DNA of 64,000 nt from Sphaerolaimus hirsutus (Eukaryota; Nematoda; Chromadorea; Monhysterida; Sphaerolaimidae). Within the stretch, counting starts at the first letter, position 1. Each line of letters starts with the position of its first letter. The translations under genes were made by a program, and so were the position numbers. The DNA is taken from NCBI GenBank assembly GCA_964036195.1, contig OZ038455.1, positions 4,853,855 through 4,917,854 on the forward strand, written 5' to 3'. Of this stretch, positions 21,531 through 32,494 are shown one piece after another. The notes below the pieces were generated by a model. It had not been told where the DNA came from and ran no database searches. It was given only the letters and a program-made list of their open reading frames with translations.

Positions 21531-24500
21531 TTCAGTCGCTTGAACCTGTCGACACACATCTCTGTCATAGCACTGCTTCACCCATTCAGCGGGGGGGTCT
21601 CCAGGTTTCACCTTCAGCACGCAGTCCACTGGTTCGACCACTGCAATGCGCTGTCCTACCTGTAGCACTACGGGCTGGTTTCGCACATTTGCACATCTCA
21701 CCTGAAACACGGGGGCACTGGTTTCATACGCCGCTGAAGCGGCCATAACTCCACAGCGTTCGCCTACCGTATCCAATCCCATGACCGTAAATAACTTTTC
21801 ATCCATGGGGGCAGATAATTTCGCCGTCACTAGCGCTTCATGTCTAGCCAGAATTTCTATTTTTTCGTTCACAATAGCGTAAATTCTGCGCTGCTGCACT
21901 TCCGGGTCGGGGTTGTCAAACGGAATTATCGCGTTAGCCGTAGGGATTCGTAGTTCCCTTGCAGGTAGGTCTACCACCATGTGCCGCAGGACGTCTGCGC
22001 CAATTAGGATTTCACCTGCTAATCCGTTCACTGCCTGAAACACAATCCCGAAGGTGTGGTTTCCCATGGTTACCGGTATTTCCATCTGTCCCAATACCAA
22101 AAGTTTCGAATCTGCTGCACACCTGAGGGCTCCAATAGGTGAAACTTCATCATGCTTAGTAGCCTTTTCCTTGTGCCGCATCAGCACGTCTCTGTTGCAT
22201 AATGAACGCATGGCGCCTGTGTCCAGAAGACATCTTCGATATTCTCTCCCATCGATGGTTATGGTAATGGATGGGCTGTAGTACACATGCACGATTTCTT
22301 CACGTCGGTTGGCTACTTGATGGATGTTATCTCTTTCTTCCGTCGAGAAAGTGATCATGCACACCGATTCTTCTTCCAGATCACATTTTCTGTTGATACT
22401 GTATTGTATAGCGGGAAAACGACGCGCGCCCGTGAGTGCGGGCATGCCACTTGGCATTCCCACGCACGGGTTAATTACCGTTCTTACCTTTACCTGTTCG
22501 CTAGGGCGGTCCTCGGCCAATTCGACAATAATATTGGACTTTTCTTCCGTCTTTGGTCGCCTTTTGATTTTTTCCTTTGCTCTGTTCACCAGAGTCACGG
22601 CCGTTTCCGGCGCTGCGGCCATGAGCGCGGCTAGTAAATACTGCATGGTGACCAGTGCACATATCAGATAAATCCATACTTGTAGCCGGGTGCGCCAAGT
22701 GTCAAAATCCCACCATCCCAGCGCCAATACCGATTTTGCCAAGGTTCGATGCCTTTGCATGTGTGATTCCACCTTCGGCTCCGCCCCCTGCGTAATTTGC
22801 CGCACGATTGAATATGCATGACACACGTCATTTAGGGTGGTTGTCGGCAATAATTCTGACAAGTTATACATGGTCGTGGCGGCAAAAATCTGATGATGTA
22901 CATCTTTGACCTTTTCCTGTTGCCATTTCTGCGGGAAACTGTGGGTGTTATACATAGGTAAATGTTCCAGGCCGCCTACTTCCGGTAGATATTTGTACCA
23001 CTGTCCATTTAACATTACCACACGATTGTGCGCATTGGTGCATGATCCCGGGATCGCTTGAAAATGCAAAATGTTTGTCAACCTATTCATGTGCAACGTC
23101 ACATTTTGCCCGTGTACACTAACTTGCACAGGTACTGTTTCATAGCATTCTGGAGACTTTTTCTCTTTCATTATCTCGTACGTTTTTACCGCAAAACATT
23201 TGTGAACCAAAAATCCGTCCGGCGCGGGTTTGGCAATTATTTCATTATCATTCATGTACCAGCGGGCTGTCGTAGTTGCGTGTTCGCTCATAGCCAGGCG
23301 CACAAATTCTTGGAAGTGTTGCACATTCTTGCAGGTGGCTACGGCCTGTGCGCACATGGTTTGTTCTGCTGTTTCGTATACCGCCTGCATGCTGGCTGCT
23401 AATTGGCCTGCGCTCACTATTCCCAGCGTGGGTCGACCTTGCGCTCGTTTTTGTCTGACGCTTCGAATCACTGCCTTTTCAAATGGGGCCACTACTATAT
23501 CCTGATCCGATTTCCATAGTTTGATGCCGCATGATTCAACCTCTTCATGCGCTCTGAAAGACAGTGATAGTGTGTGATCATCGGCTAGCCAGATACTCTG
23601 TCTAATGCGTCCATGCATTTCGCGCCATTTTTCATAAGGGCATTCCGCCTTCGGGTTCGGTTTCCATGTTAATTGGCTGCCGTCTTCTAGTGTGCATGCA
23701 CCCATTTCATAATTGCACTTGCTAACCTCACCCAGCGTGCTTTGCATGGTGTTAGCTCCATATCTCATTCGTACTTCCCCTCGAAACAGCCCACAGTGTG
23801 GCGTCGTTTCACTCACCCATTTGCAACAGTACAATCCATGTCCTGAGTAGCTAACATTGGTGGGGTATTGGGTGTCCCATGCGTTGTCCAAATCACTCAC
23901 AGGGGTCATAGGCCCATTATTGCATTTATGATATTTAATCATGCCTTCGCACTCGGCGGCGCCCACAGATCGGGGGTTAGAATCAAACTTTTCCAGCGTG
24001 ACGTCGCCCCAGAAGTTCTGATACGTCCTTGCCGTTCTGGTAGAGGCCACACACCTGTGCGCTGCCGCACGATATTCTACCATATTTCGTTTGTAGATGG
24101 TCAGTGTCAATTTTCGAGGCCGTTCTAATGATGCCGTAGTGTCCACAATAGCCGTGCAATTTGGTAGGGGGGGGTACGTGTATAAATCGTAGTGATCCGT
24201 CAAGTCACTGCAGAGCAGTGGAAACGAGGGCATGGTAGTCGCGCCCGCACCCGGCAGCAAAGCTAATCCCATTATAATTAACCCAATTGCCAATACAAAA
24301 AACAGTGACTGTGCGACCTGGGGCATGTAGGGGGGTTCTGAGTACGCACGCGGCGCGGGGCGCACCCCTTCCTCAGTAGACAGAAAACCCATATACCTGT
24401 CTATCTGGTTGCTGGAGCCAGTACGCGGCGGCAGGGCGGCCGGCGTGGCGTACAAAAACGGGTCCAGACTGATATTCATGAGCACGTCCAAGGGCACCTC

Positions 24501-27500
24501 AGTCAGCGTGTCCGAGTGGTCGTCTGCAGGGCAATTAGGCCACAACGTACAGTCCGTTTCTCTCAAATCATGCATTCCAATCCTGCGTAGAAAGGCCAGC
24601 CAGGTAGTTCGAAACAGGTAACCTTTCTCGGTTCGCATGTATGCCCATGGTTTGATCCAGAATTCCCGCTCTTGCGCGAGCACATGCATTCCCGTAGTGC
24701 GCTGTTGTTCTTCGGGTGACTCTGGAACCAGTTCGTCAGGTTCATCTGCCTCTAATTCCAAGCCTTGCATCACAGGGATTAATTTATTAACGGGACGTAT
24801 CATCATGCAACGATCATCTTCGCACACATGCATGGTCATTCCAGTCGTACTGGTCACTCGCGTGGGGTTCAGCGACTCTACGTGGGGGTTGCTTACCTGT
24901 ACCGGTTGCATGTTATATTGTTGCATGCGCCCATCCGGTCCCATAGCCATCCAATTTGCTGGCGGCGTTTGATAAGCCATCATCTGCGGTTGCATGTTCA
25001 TATCGCCAGCCCTCTGTACCGTCTGCGCCGGCTGCACAGGCATCGGCTGCGCTGGTTGCCATTGCGGGTATGCATATTGCATGGGCATCATACCTGGTTG
25101 CATCGCTTGGGCTTGATCATTTCTCTGATAGCCACCACGTTGTCCTCCGCCGCGCCCACGTCCATTTCCTCTGGATGCTCCGCCGCCGCGGCTCCTTTTG
25201 AAATACTGTTCCCTTTGTTCTGGAGTTAGTTTAGGACACTCATATCTGATGTGCTCTTCAGAGCCACATTCCCAACATCCTTTGTCAAATTTTCGTGGGG
25301 GCAATTTAGGGGGGTCCCTATTCAATCCCAAAAGTTTACCTTCCAACGCGCCCAGTTGCGCTAATTTCTTCGCTATCTCTTGGTGCACAGAGTCGAATTT
25401 GGCAACACTCTCAGTCATTTTCTGTTCCATTGTCTCTAACGTCTTGTCGGCCTGGGACGGCAGTCCAGCCATGGCGGGCATGTTTAGCGCCATCAACCTG
25501 TCCATTACCTTGTCTGTAGCGCTGGCAACCACATCCTGTTTGGATTTTTCTCCCTTATTCTGGCTCTGTTCTGCTTCCAGAAAGCTCTCTTGTGCGCGTG
25601 CGTTGTCAACCATCTCTTTCCAAGTGATAGACGCCGTGACAGGTACATTGCGCCGAATTTCATTTCTCAGCCCTCCATGAAATTTTATCATGCATGTGTC
25701 ACCTCGTTTTTCATGACCCATGCCTGGATAGGCGCGTTTTATCAATTTTTCCAAACGTACCGCCCATTCCAGTACCGACTCATCTGCGCCCTGTCGCGTC
25801 TCAAAAATCTCTCTCTGTGCATGATGTTTGTCATTTGGGTTTTCATAGAACTTCTCCAGTGCCTGCATCATGTCCTTGTAGTTCAGGTCACGCAGTTCTC
25901 TGTATCGAGTGTTGAAAATGGCTCTAGCACTGCCTTTCAAAAACAATTTTACCAGCGGCTTCCGCTCCTGTAATTTTATGCGCAGCGCATCACATACCGT
26001 ATCCCAGCTCCTTCTCCAGTCCCTGAAACCCTCATTTGGTTTGCCGCGAAAATATCCACATTGTTGTGCTAGGGCTGTAATGACCGCCGCATTGCTTTGT
26101 TCTAATTGCCAATTTTGTCCCGGGTCCGTGGGCCGCACCACTTCAGATGTAGCTGACGAGCTTCTTGAAGACGCCGGCGAGCGGGATCGAGCGCGTCGCT
26201 GCGTAACAGTTCTCACCTGGTTTGTTCCAGCTGCCGACGAGGGCGCCGCTGGTACCGTTGATGACTGTAAAGGCGCTGTTTGACCATTGGTCAGCACTAT
26301 CGGCTGCTGGCCACTGGCCGGTGAATTTCCTCCCAGCGTCGCGTTCTGATTTTGTAGGGCTTGATTATGTTGCTGGTACGCAGTCGTCAGGTCAACTATA
26401 TCATCGCCATGTGCGCTGTGGTGCGCTTCGAATTCCTGCAGAAAATGTTCCACCCTAGGTACCTCGGCGACTGGGTCACTTCCCCATAAATTCATAGCAA
26501 TTTTAATTAGCGCCACCATACGTAAATCCCCTGGTTCACCATTCTGTGAGAAAGCGCCAATCGGTCTCGCCTGACTCATCATGTTTGCCCATTTCTTTGC
26601 AGCCGCACATGCCTTTTTAGGTGTCCATTGTGCACAGGTTGGCGTTGTTTGCACCGGGTCCAGGTCCATTATGGTAGCTTGGTAAATTAAATTCGCATTA
26701 TTGACCTTTGCGTACCTGTCTTCCAGCGCCGGAGCCGCCGTCTGGTTTGCGCCATTGTTTGTCATTCTGCTAGCAGAACTGCTAATAATTATCACGGGGG
26801 GTTTACTTGAGAATTCGGTCTTAATTAACTGGCGTCTAGCCTTTGCAGTTGCGCTCTGCGATCTCGACTGGTCGCTCGATAAGTTCCGACTGCTGTTGCC
26901 TGACACGTCTCTCGGCGTCGACGTGCTCTTCGGAGGGCTTAACTGCAGCGCCGGGGAAGTGTCTCCACTCTGTGCCGCTGTCTCCAACAGTTCCTCTACG
27001 GTATTTTCAATCACGGGAAATTGATCTGCAGTAGCTCCAAGCTCAGCTGCAATCAAAGGATAATCACGTTGAATCGACGGCTGCCCTAGAGGCTCGCTGT
27101 CACCAACGTATCCGTCTGAACCGACTTCAGAACCCGATCGCACTCCAGGCGATATGGATGAGCTGCCCGCGCTCCAACCCAATGTCCTCCGAAGCTTAGA
27201 CCACTTACCTGTCTTTCCTGCTTCCTTTCCTGCAGCTCGTCTGCTTGTCCCAGGCGCTTCTTCGGCTTCTGCGCTGGACGTTAGCTGCCGTGCCGCTGCC
27301 GGTACAGCTGGCGTCTTCCACTGACTGAAACTGTCTGGCGCAGGCCCTGCACCTTCAACCGTTGATAACCTGATTACCGGGGTGTCCTCAGCTGTCTGTC
27401 CAGACCAGCGTTGACTTTCACTCTCCTCTAGCGCTTCCGGCGCTTCTGTTTCAGGGTTAACCGAATCGTTCGACTCACTGTCTCCTGCTTGACTCTCAGC

Positions 27501-27641
27501 TGCAGCAAGTTGTGCGTCCACTTCTTGCCCAGCCTTCTGTTGTCGCGCGCGCCTTCGTGCTTGTTTTTGCTTCTCCAACGCAGCGTGCCAAACTTGTTCT
27601 ATGGTGTCCCCTTGTAAGCTTGCTGGCCCCCTCGATCTCAA
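21516..27641 (-). CDS. gag: Element 2 Gag - envelope-like glycoprotein - aspartic protease polyprotein
   Basis: About 2041 codons in one frame. Order: low-complexity Ser/Glu-rich N-terminus (1-490); capsid-like region (~530-710); CCHC zinc knuckle CWECGSEEHIRYEC (~788-801); RGG-rich and Gln/Pro-rich linkers (~815-950); hydrophobic segment FFVLAIGLIIMGLALL (~1110), acting as signal or membrane anchor; a Cys-rich ectodomain with N-glycosylation sites and a furin-like RQKR near 1394; a second membrane span WIYLICALVTMQYLLAALM (~1655-1676); and a retropepsin domain with LLDTGA (~1807) and ILIGADVL. Stop is TAG 21516-21518, directly after a C8 run. The frame has no ATG before codon ~293; the first listed codon is TTG. 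A glycoprotein between Gag and protease is not the usual order. Confidence 0.85.
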   Translation of the reverse strand: MRSRGPASLQGDTIEQVWHAALEKQKQARRRARQQKAGQEVDAQLAAAESQAGDSESNDSVNPETEAPEALEESESQRWSGQTAEDTPVIRLSTVEGAGPAPDSFSQWKTPAVPAAARQLTSSAEAEEAPGTSRRAAGKEAGKTGKWSKLRRTLGWSAGSSSISPGVRSGSEVGSDGYVGDSEPLGQPSIQRDYPLIAAELGATADQFPVIENTVEELLETAAQSGDTSPALQLSPPKSTSTPRDVSGNSSRNLSSDQSRSQSATAKARRQLIKTEFSSKPPVIIISSSASRMTNNGANQTAAPALEDRYAKVNNANLIYQATIMDLDPVQTTPTCAQWTPKKACAAAKKWANMMSQARPIGAFSQNGEPGDLRMVALIKIAMNLWGSDPVAEVPRVEHFLQEFEAHHSAHGDDIVDLTTAYQQHNQALQNQNATLGGNSPASGQQPIVLTNGQTAPLQSSTVPAAPSSAAGTNQVRTVTQRRARSRSPASSRSSSATSEVVRPTDPGQNWQLEQSNAAVITALAQQCGYFRGKPNEGFRDWRRSWDTVCDALRIKLQERKPLVKLFLKGSARAIFNTRYRELRDLNYKDMMQALEKFYENPNDKHHAQREIFETRQGADESVLEWAVRLEKLIKRAYPGMGHEKRGDTCMIKFHGGLRNEIRRNVPVTASITWKEMVDNARAQESFLEAEQSQNKGEKSKQDVVASATDKVMDRLMALNMPAMAGLPSQADKTLETMEQKMTESVAKFDSVHQEIAKKLAQLGALEGKLLGLNRDPPKLPPRKFDKGCWECGSEEHIRYECPKLTPEQREQYFKRSRGGGASRGNGRGRGGGQRGGYQRNDQAQAMQPGMMPMQYAYPQWQPAQPMPVQPAQTVQRAGDMNMQPQMMAYQTPPANWMAMGPDGRMQQYNMQPVQVSNPHVESLNPTRVTSTTGMTMHVCEDDRCMMIRPVNKLIPVMQGLELEADEPDELVPESPEEQQRTTGMHVLAQEREFWIKPWAYMRTEKGYLFRTTWLAFLRRIGMHDLRETDCTLWPNCPADDHSDTLTEVPLDVLMNISLDPFLYATPAALPPRTGSSNQIDRYMGFLSTEEGVRPAPRAYSEPPYMPQVAQSLFFVLAIGLIIMGLALLPGAGATTMPSFPLLCSDLTDHYDLYTYPPLPNCTAIVDTTASLERPRKLTLTIYKRNMVEYRAAAHRCVASTRTARTYQNFWGDVTLEKFDSNPRSVGAAECEGMIKYHKCNNGPMTPVSDLDNAWDTQYPTNVSYSGHGLYCCKWVSETTPHCGLFRGEVRMRYGANTMQSTLGEVSKCNYEMGACTLEDGSQLTWKPNPKAECPYEKWREMHGRIRQSIWLADDHTLSLSFRAHEEVESCGIKLWKSDQDIVVAPFEKAVIRSVRQKRAQGRPTLGIVSAGQLAASMQAVYETAEQTMCAQAVATCKNVQHFQEFVRLAMSEHATTTARWYMNDNEIIAKPAPDGFLVHKCFAVKTYEIMKEKKSPECYETVPVQVSVHGQNVTLHMNRLTNILHFQAIPGSCTNAHNRVVMLNGQWYKYLPEVGGLEHLPMYNTHSFPQKWQQEKVKDVHHQIFAATTMYNLSELLPTTTLNDVCHAYSIVRQITQGAEPKVESHMQRHRTLAKSVLALGWWDFDTWRTRLQVWIYLICALVTMQYLLAALMAAAPETAVTLVNRAKEKIKRRPKTEEKSNIIVELAEDRPSEQVKVRTVINPCVGMPSGMPALTGARRFPAIQYSINRKCDLEEESVCMITFSTEERDNIHQVANRREEIVHVYYSPSITITIDGREYRRCLLDTGAMRSLCNRDVLMRHKEKATKHDEVSPIGALRCAADSKLLVLGQMEIPVTMGNHTFGIVFQAVNGLAGEILIGADVLRHMVVDLPARELRIPTANAIIPFDNPDPEVQQRRIYAIVNEKIEILARHEALVTAKLSAPMDEKLFTVMGLDTVGERCGVMAASAAYETSAPVFQVRCANVRNQPVVLQVGQRIAVVEPVDCVLKVKPGDPPAEWVKQCYDRDVCRQVQATEPPPK

Positions 27642-27736
27642 TTCCCTTTGGGGTGACTCGTTATCCGTGAAGCCGTTTTTTGTAGAGGCGTTGATCAGGC
27701 GCCCCAGACAGAAAACTTTATGGCTTGCTTAGGAAA

Positions 27737-27754
27737 CCACTCGCTACGCTACCA
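27737..27754 (-). promoter_or_regulatory. Element 2 primer-binding-site candidate
   Basis: Two bases after the 5' LTR the minus strand reads TGGTAGCGTAGCGAGTGG. TGGTAGC would pair with the GCTACCA 3' end of eukaryotic initiator-Met tRNA. The rest matches only partly, so the primer tRNA is uncertain. Confidence 0.5.
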
Positions 27755-27756
27755 GT

Positions 27757-29431
27757 TGTCAGATATTTTACGTTTTTACTAATTTTACTAGTTTCCGTTT
27801 TTACCACAAAAATACGCCACTCGTCGAATTTTGCCGCGGCAGAGAATTGTAAATTCCGGTCCCTTTGCGCTTCTAATTGCGTGCGTAATTAAATAAATAA
27901 TTGTTTTTATGGTACGGGGATTTTACACGCAAATCAGGAACGGCGCCAGTACCCCTTGGGGTCCTGACAGTTCCTGAGGACGGACACGGCAACTTACCAA
28001 TCCTTTTTCGTAACTGCTGCCGGCGGTTTACTTCGATTAATTGTTAATAAGTCGTAATTAAAGTAAAGCCGAAATTAATAAAATTAAAATTAAAATTTAA
28101 GCAGTTAGTATGCTTCAGGGGGACCAAGTTGGTTTCACGGGAACTTTATTTAGCAATATATCAGAGTCAATTTCACAATAGCTCAAGTGAGTCGTATAGC
28201 CTCTAGTGGGTGAAAAAATGTAAAATCAGCGCGTTTTATAATCACCAAAATCTACCATAAACGAAATGAATACTAAAATCAAAGACACAACAATTAGCCA
28301 TAATAAGCGAATTAATAAGGCAAATTCAATGATCACTGGAAAACCGTAAACATAGCGTACAAGGCACAAGTAAATTAATTAAATGCGGGAAAAATATCTA
28401 ATTAAATAAAACGGTTACAAATATGAATTAAACCGAGTGTAAAGTAACTGTAATTACCATTGACGTAATTAAAACACAATTTATCTCGTAGGTGAGTGTC
28501 GGGAACTGGGTTTCTATTCAGAGGTTACGGTACAGTCGAGAGCAGGTGGTGTGACACGTGTTATCAACCTGCGCCCCTTTAGGTGAAAAATATTTTTATA
28601 GCGCGCCTGACCAAGGCCGCAGAAAGAACGCTCATTTGCGGGGGTTGTTCAAGGTTATTGCATTGCCGGGTAAGGGTTGGAACTTTGGGACTAAACACAC
28701 GCCACAAAACACTAGCACTTGTGAGTTCACCAATCACCCTGGGTGATGGGAATAATTAATTGGCACTACTGTGCTCTTCACTGTAAACTGTGCTCTGCAT
28801 GTGTCTTGCAGTCGCATGCCGACAATAATTGCCGTTTGCCACTTTTCCACCCATTACCTAGTCCTAAGTAAAAAGCACTTGGTCGGGGAATTTTCTGAAT
28901 GTTATCTATCGGGGCGTCTGAGCATTTAACAGAGTCAACACCTGTTAGCTTAACTAGAAACATTAAAGTCTTTCTAACCCATTCCCAGACACTGCACCCT
29001 TTTGACCAAAAATGTAAACTTGATAAAACCTAAAAATTATAACATTCGAAAGTACCTGTTGGGAAATGCATTTAAAAAGAAAACGGAAGTAGTCACTTAA
29101 TTAACTAACAATGCGGGTAACCTAATTAGCTTAATTAATGAAACATGAAATGAAAAATTATCATCACACGGGAAATAACTAAATAATTAACGGAAAAGAA
29201 ACAATTAATAAATTCATGGCCGCAGTAGTGTCCATTCGGGCGTACCGTCCTGGGGCTGCGGCTTCGTTGGCGGATTTGCAGTGCACAGCGAACCGCACGT
29301 TCACTGTGACTTCCCTGTGCACCGCGGGTCGTCATTCGGTCGCACATGGTCGTTCTCGAGTCGTCGGAGTGTCTGCGCAAAATTGTCGTTACGTTTTTAC
29401 GCATGATTAGTTAGCCATATTTCTACCTACA
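27757..29431 (-). repeat. Element 2 LTR, right copy (5' LTR)
   Basis: A 1675-bp LTR that is the partner of 11888-13562. It starts TGTCAG and ends CTACA, followed by the CTTC target duplication. Confidence 0.93.
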
Positions 29432-29756
29432 CTTCATTGAAATTCAATTTATCAAACACCTAAATATGGTCAGCGTCAGCGTCAGTGTACATTGATTGTG
29501 TACAATGTTGCACATTCCATTGCATTGATGCACACCGGATGTACTGCATTTCCATTCGATGAATCAAACCGGACATGTGTTTTTTGCTTGGTCTGGCGTC
29601 ATCGATTGTCTTTTTTAAGATGAGCAGTATTTTTAGTTCATTCATGGGGGGGGATTATTCAAGAGGGGGAAATAATTTTTTCCTCACGCGTCCAACAGGG
29701 GGGGATTATTCGAGGGGGGGAATTTTTCAAGGGGGGGATTAATCAAGCAAATACGG
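29432..29756. repeat. TA-type MITE, right part, after element 2
   Basis: It contains GGGGGATTATTC blocks and ends CAAGCAAATACGG, the inverted copy of the 11686 start. With 11686-11887 it reconstitutes a MITE of about 520 bp. Confidence 0.75.
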
Positions 29757-30250
29757 TATTAATATATTAACGTGTTACGATTTTATGACCATAGCGAACG
29801 GCAAACACTGTCCAGGGACTTTTTACATGCTGTTGTACATTGGCTGATTTTGATGTCATTAAAGTATGTTGGGGTTTGGGGTCTGGGCTATGACCAAAAA
29901 TTATTGTTTGCTCAAATAATCCCCCAGTCCTGAGATAAGGGGGGTCTATACAAAGGTGTTCATTTTGTATGCCTAATCTGGACATTGATTTTGAAGCTTA
30001 AAAAGTTGGTCATTTATGGGCTGTTTTGGATTGGTCAACACTTAAAATCACCATGACAGCGTGCAGATACAATTTTTGTGGTTGGATTAGTGATGTGTAA
30101 ATTTCATATGGTGATTTGATCCAGTTGAATGAAAATGCATGCAATTTCAGAACTCAATATCTCAGCCATTTCTCAACCGATTTTCACCAATAAACACTTC
30201 AAATGATCATAATCACCTGGAGCTTCCATATTTATGTTCTGATTCTCAGC
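29757..30250. other. Intergenic sequence with a diverged repeat
   Basis: No gene is seen. 29880-30220 resembles 32880-33140 (shared AATATCTC..CCGATTTTCAC..GAACACTT type blocks), so both are copies of an unclassified repeat. Confidence 0.4.
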
Positions 30251-30618
30251 TGCCATTCCTAGACCCTGTAAAAGACCCTGAAAAGTGTCAAAGACCCTGT
30301 AAAATGTCATGTGTCATGTAAAATACCCTGTAAAGTGTCATGTGTATCCAAATCTTTTCTTATCATATCCAAATCTTATGTTTTTGTATTCAAATCTTAC
30401 CGTTTACATAAAATTTGGATACAAAAACATAAGATTTGGATACAAAAACATAAGATTTGGATACACATGGTACTTTACAGGGTCTCTTACATGACATTTG
30501 ACAATTAACTGGGTCTTTTACATGACACATGACGCTTTACAGGGTTTTACATGACACATGACATTTTACAGGGTCTTTGACACTTTACAGGGTCTTTTAA
30601 AGGGTCTGGGAGTGCCCC
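30249..30618. repeat. CWG foldback MITE
   Basis: Flanked by CAG on both sides. Ends are CTGCCATTCCTAGACCC and GGGTCTGGGAGTGCCCC. The arms repeat CTGTAAAATGTC, and the loop carries inverted ATCCAAATCTTATG / CATAAGATTTGGAT blocks. It lies outside any recognised gene. Confidence 0.75.
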
Positions 30619-30964
30619 CAGCATGTGGTCTATGCCCATTTCTAGTTTACACACTATTATTATTTTCCATATGGCCTGCAGAAACATTTTTTGATCTCTA
30701 AATGATTGAGATTGTGATTTATGATGATCTGTGGTGCACAGCAATAATTACTTTGAATGGCTATGTAAGTGACAGATTATTCTTACAATTGTTTTTTTAC
30801 AATGGGGTATTTATTGTGGCATAAACTGTATTTTGCAATGGGACACACTTGTAAATTGAAAAAGTTCACATTGATGCGATTGAGTAGTCAATGTTCGATT
30901 AATCAAGTGGAGCATTTGATGTTTGCATGTGTTTTACTCTGCTCCAACATAATATGCACATGTA

Positions 30965-31163
30965 GCGATGGAAAAGCGCCATGGCGCTTTTGGCGCCTGG
31001 CGCTAGCGCCAAAGCAAAAAGTGCCATGGCGCTTTTGGCATGTGGCACTAAAATGCTCTGGCGCCATTGGCGCTTGGCGCCGGCATCTGAGAAAGCGCCA
31101 TGGTGCTTTTGGCGCTTGGTGCCATTTTCTGGTGGCGCTATTGGCGCCTGGCGCCAGCATTTA
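30965..31163. repeat. GCGCC foldback element, truncated
   Basis: It begins TAGCGATGGAAAAGCGCC and continues with GCGCCATGGCGC palindromes. No CCATCACTA end is found on the right. Confidence 0.6.
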
Positions 31164-32485
31164 AAATGGTGTGTTGACCGTAGTGGAATGGATGGATAGA
31201 GAATACAGAGAAATAACAATTAGGAGTAATTTGTCCATATTTATTTCATGCACTGTGTTATTTATCCGCACAAACTATTTCTATTCATGCACTATATTAT
31301 TTTACCACAACTAATCTTCAGTTTTCATACACTATATTATTTCTCCATGGAAAATATTTGAGTAAGAAAGTGTCTTATAAGTTATTGTAGGATTATTGAG
31401 AATATTCAGGTTAAAAGGTCAATTATGTTATAATTAGGTTTATGGATATAAAATTAGGCTCATTCGACTCACCATAATTTTCTGGTTATTATTATATATA
31501 TGTACATTTGTATGGTTTACATGTAAAATGGAAGCATCAAACCTTGTTATAATATATTTTCTTTACTTTACTTTACATACTTTACATTCTTTGAACGAGC
31601 GTCCTAATAGAGAAATGGTGCCCTGCATATTTGACTAGCATATACTTTACATAGCCCTTGGCGTAGACATATTCAATTAACTTCGCAATACTCTATTCAC
31701 ATATATATTTGACATGTTTTATATATGGAATCTCATGCCAATTTCAACTATGACATTCATTTACCTTGATTAAACCCCAATTTGCTCAACTATCAAATAC
31801 ACATTTTTAGGAAGTGATTATTATACTTAATTCATACCCTGCTCTGCTTATATTTAGGAACAGTTTACAACACTATTTACAGTTTCCAACTCTATCAAAT
31901 TAGTTTCCAAACTGTGTCAATGTTTTCTGACAAATTGGAATAGATTAGTAACTCGCCTGAGTTTGCCAATTTAGCGCCCCACAAGATAAATACAAAAGTA
32001 ATAAGTAGATTTACAAAAGTAAGATTTTGATACACAGTTGAGACTTGACTTTACATTTGACTTTACATCTGATAGTGTTCATGACAATTGACACTTTACC
32101 TTGCATTAGACTAATTTTACATTTGACACTTTACTTAACAAGGCTTGGGACTGCCACCAGGTCTGAGTAAGCTGGGGAAATAATACCCTCTGGAAATACC
32201 CCCACCCAAAGTGAGTGTAAAGAGGATGTAAATTAACTGTATTTTGTGATCTGTGTTATGCAGAACACATGTAAAAATATGACTGAGTTACATTAGGACA
32301 AGGATTATTATGCGATCTATATTTTATATGTATTTGGATACTTATCTTTACATTATGGTTAGCGTCTGAGTCAGGGGTATCCAGGATTTTGTTCCTCTGA
32401 GGGGTTCGGTAGATAGCACATCACTCCTCCCAGGGATTGATAGCTGAAAATACTGTTTGGGACATCGTGCCACATAATAAAACCA
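31164..32485. other. AT-rich intergenic sequence
   Basis: No gene is visible. 32040-32158 is the right half of a CWG foldback MITE, ending GGGACTGCCAC followed by CAG. Confidence 0.4.
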
Positions 32486-32494
32486 CATTTTGAC

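Larger units (their letters stand above)
11888..29431 (-). mobile_element. Element 2: 17.5 kb giant Ty3/gypsy-type LTR retroelement with glycoprotein and SF1 helicase
   Basis: Two 1675-bp LTRs (11888-13562, 27757-29431) with TGT..ACA ends are flanked by the 4-bp duplication CTTC (11884-11887, 29432-29435). In minus-strand order it has leader and PBS-like site, a Gag-glycoprotein-protease ORF, RT-RNase H-integrase and a helicase ORF. The integrase has the GPY/F motif and pol has the RT-RH-IN order, which place it with Ty3/gypsy and retroviruses. About four LTR differences in 1675 bp mean a recent insertion. RT carries a frameshift and a stop in this copy, so the copy itself is defective. Confidence 0.92.

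Noticed and set aside
30547-30744. Open frame next to the 30249 foldback as another MITE-interrupted exon
   Set aside because: Joining the two sides gives an early stop, and there is no GT at the element border on that strand. No family was recognised.
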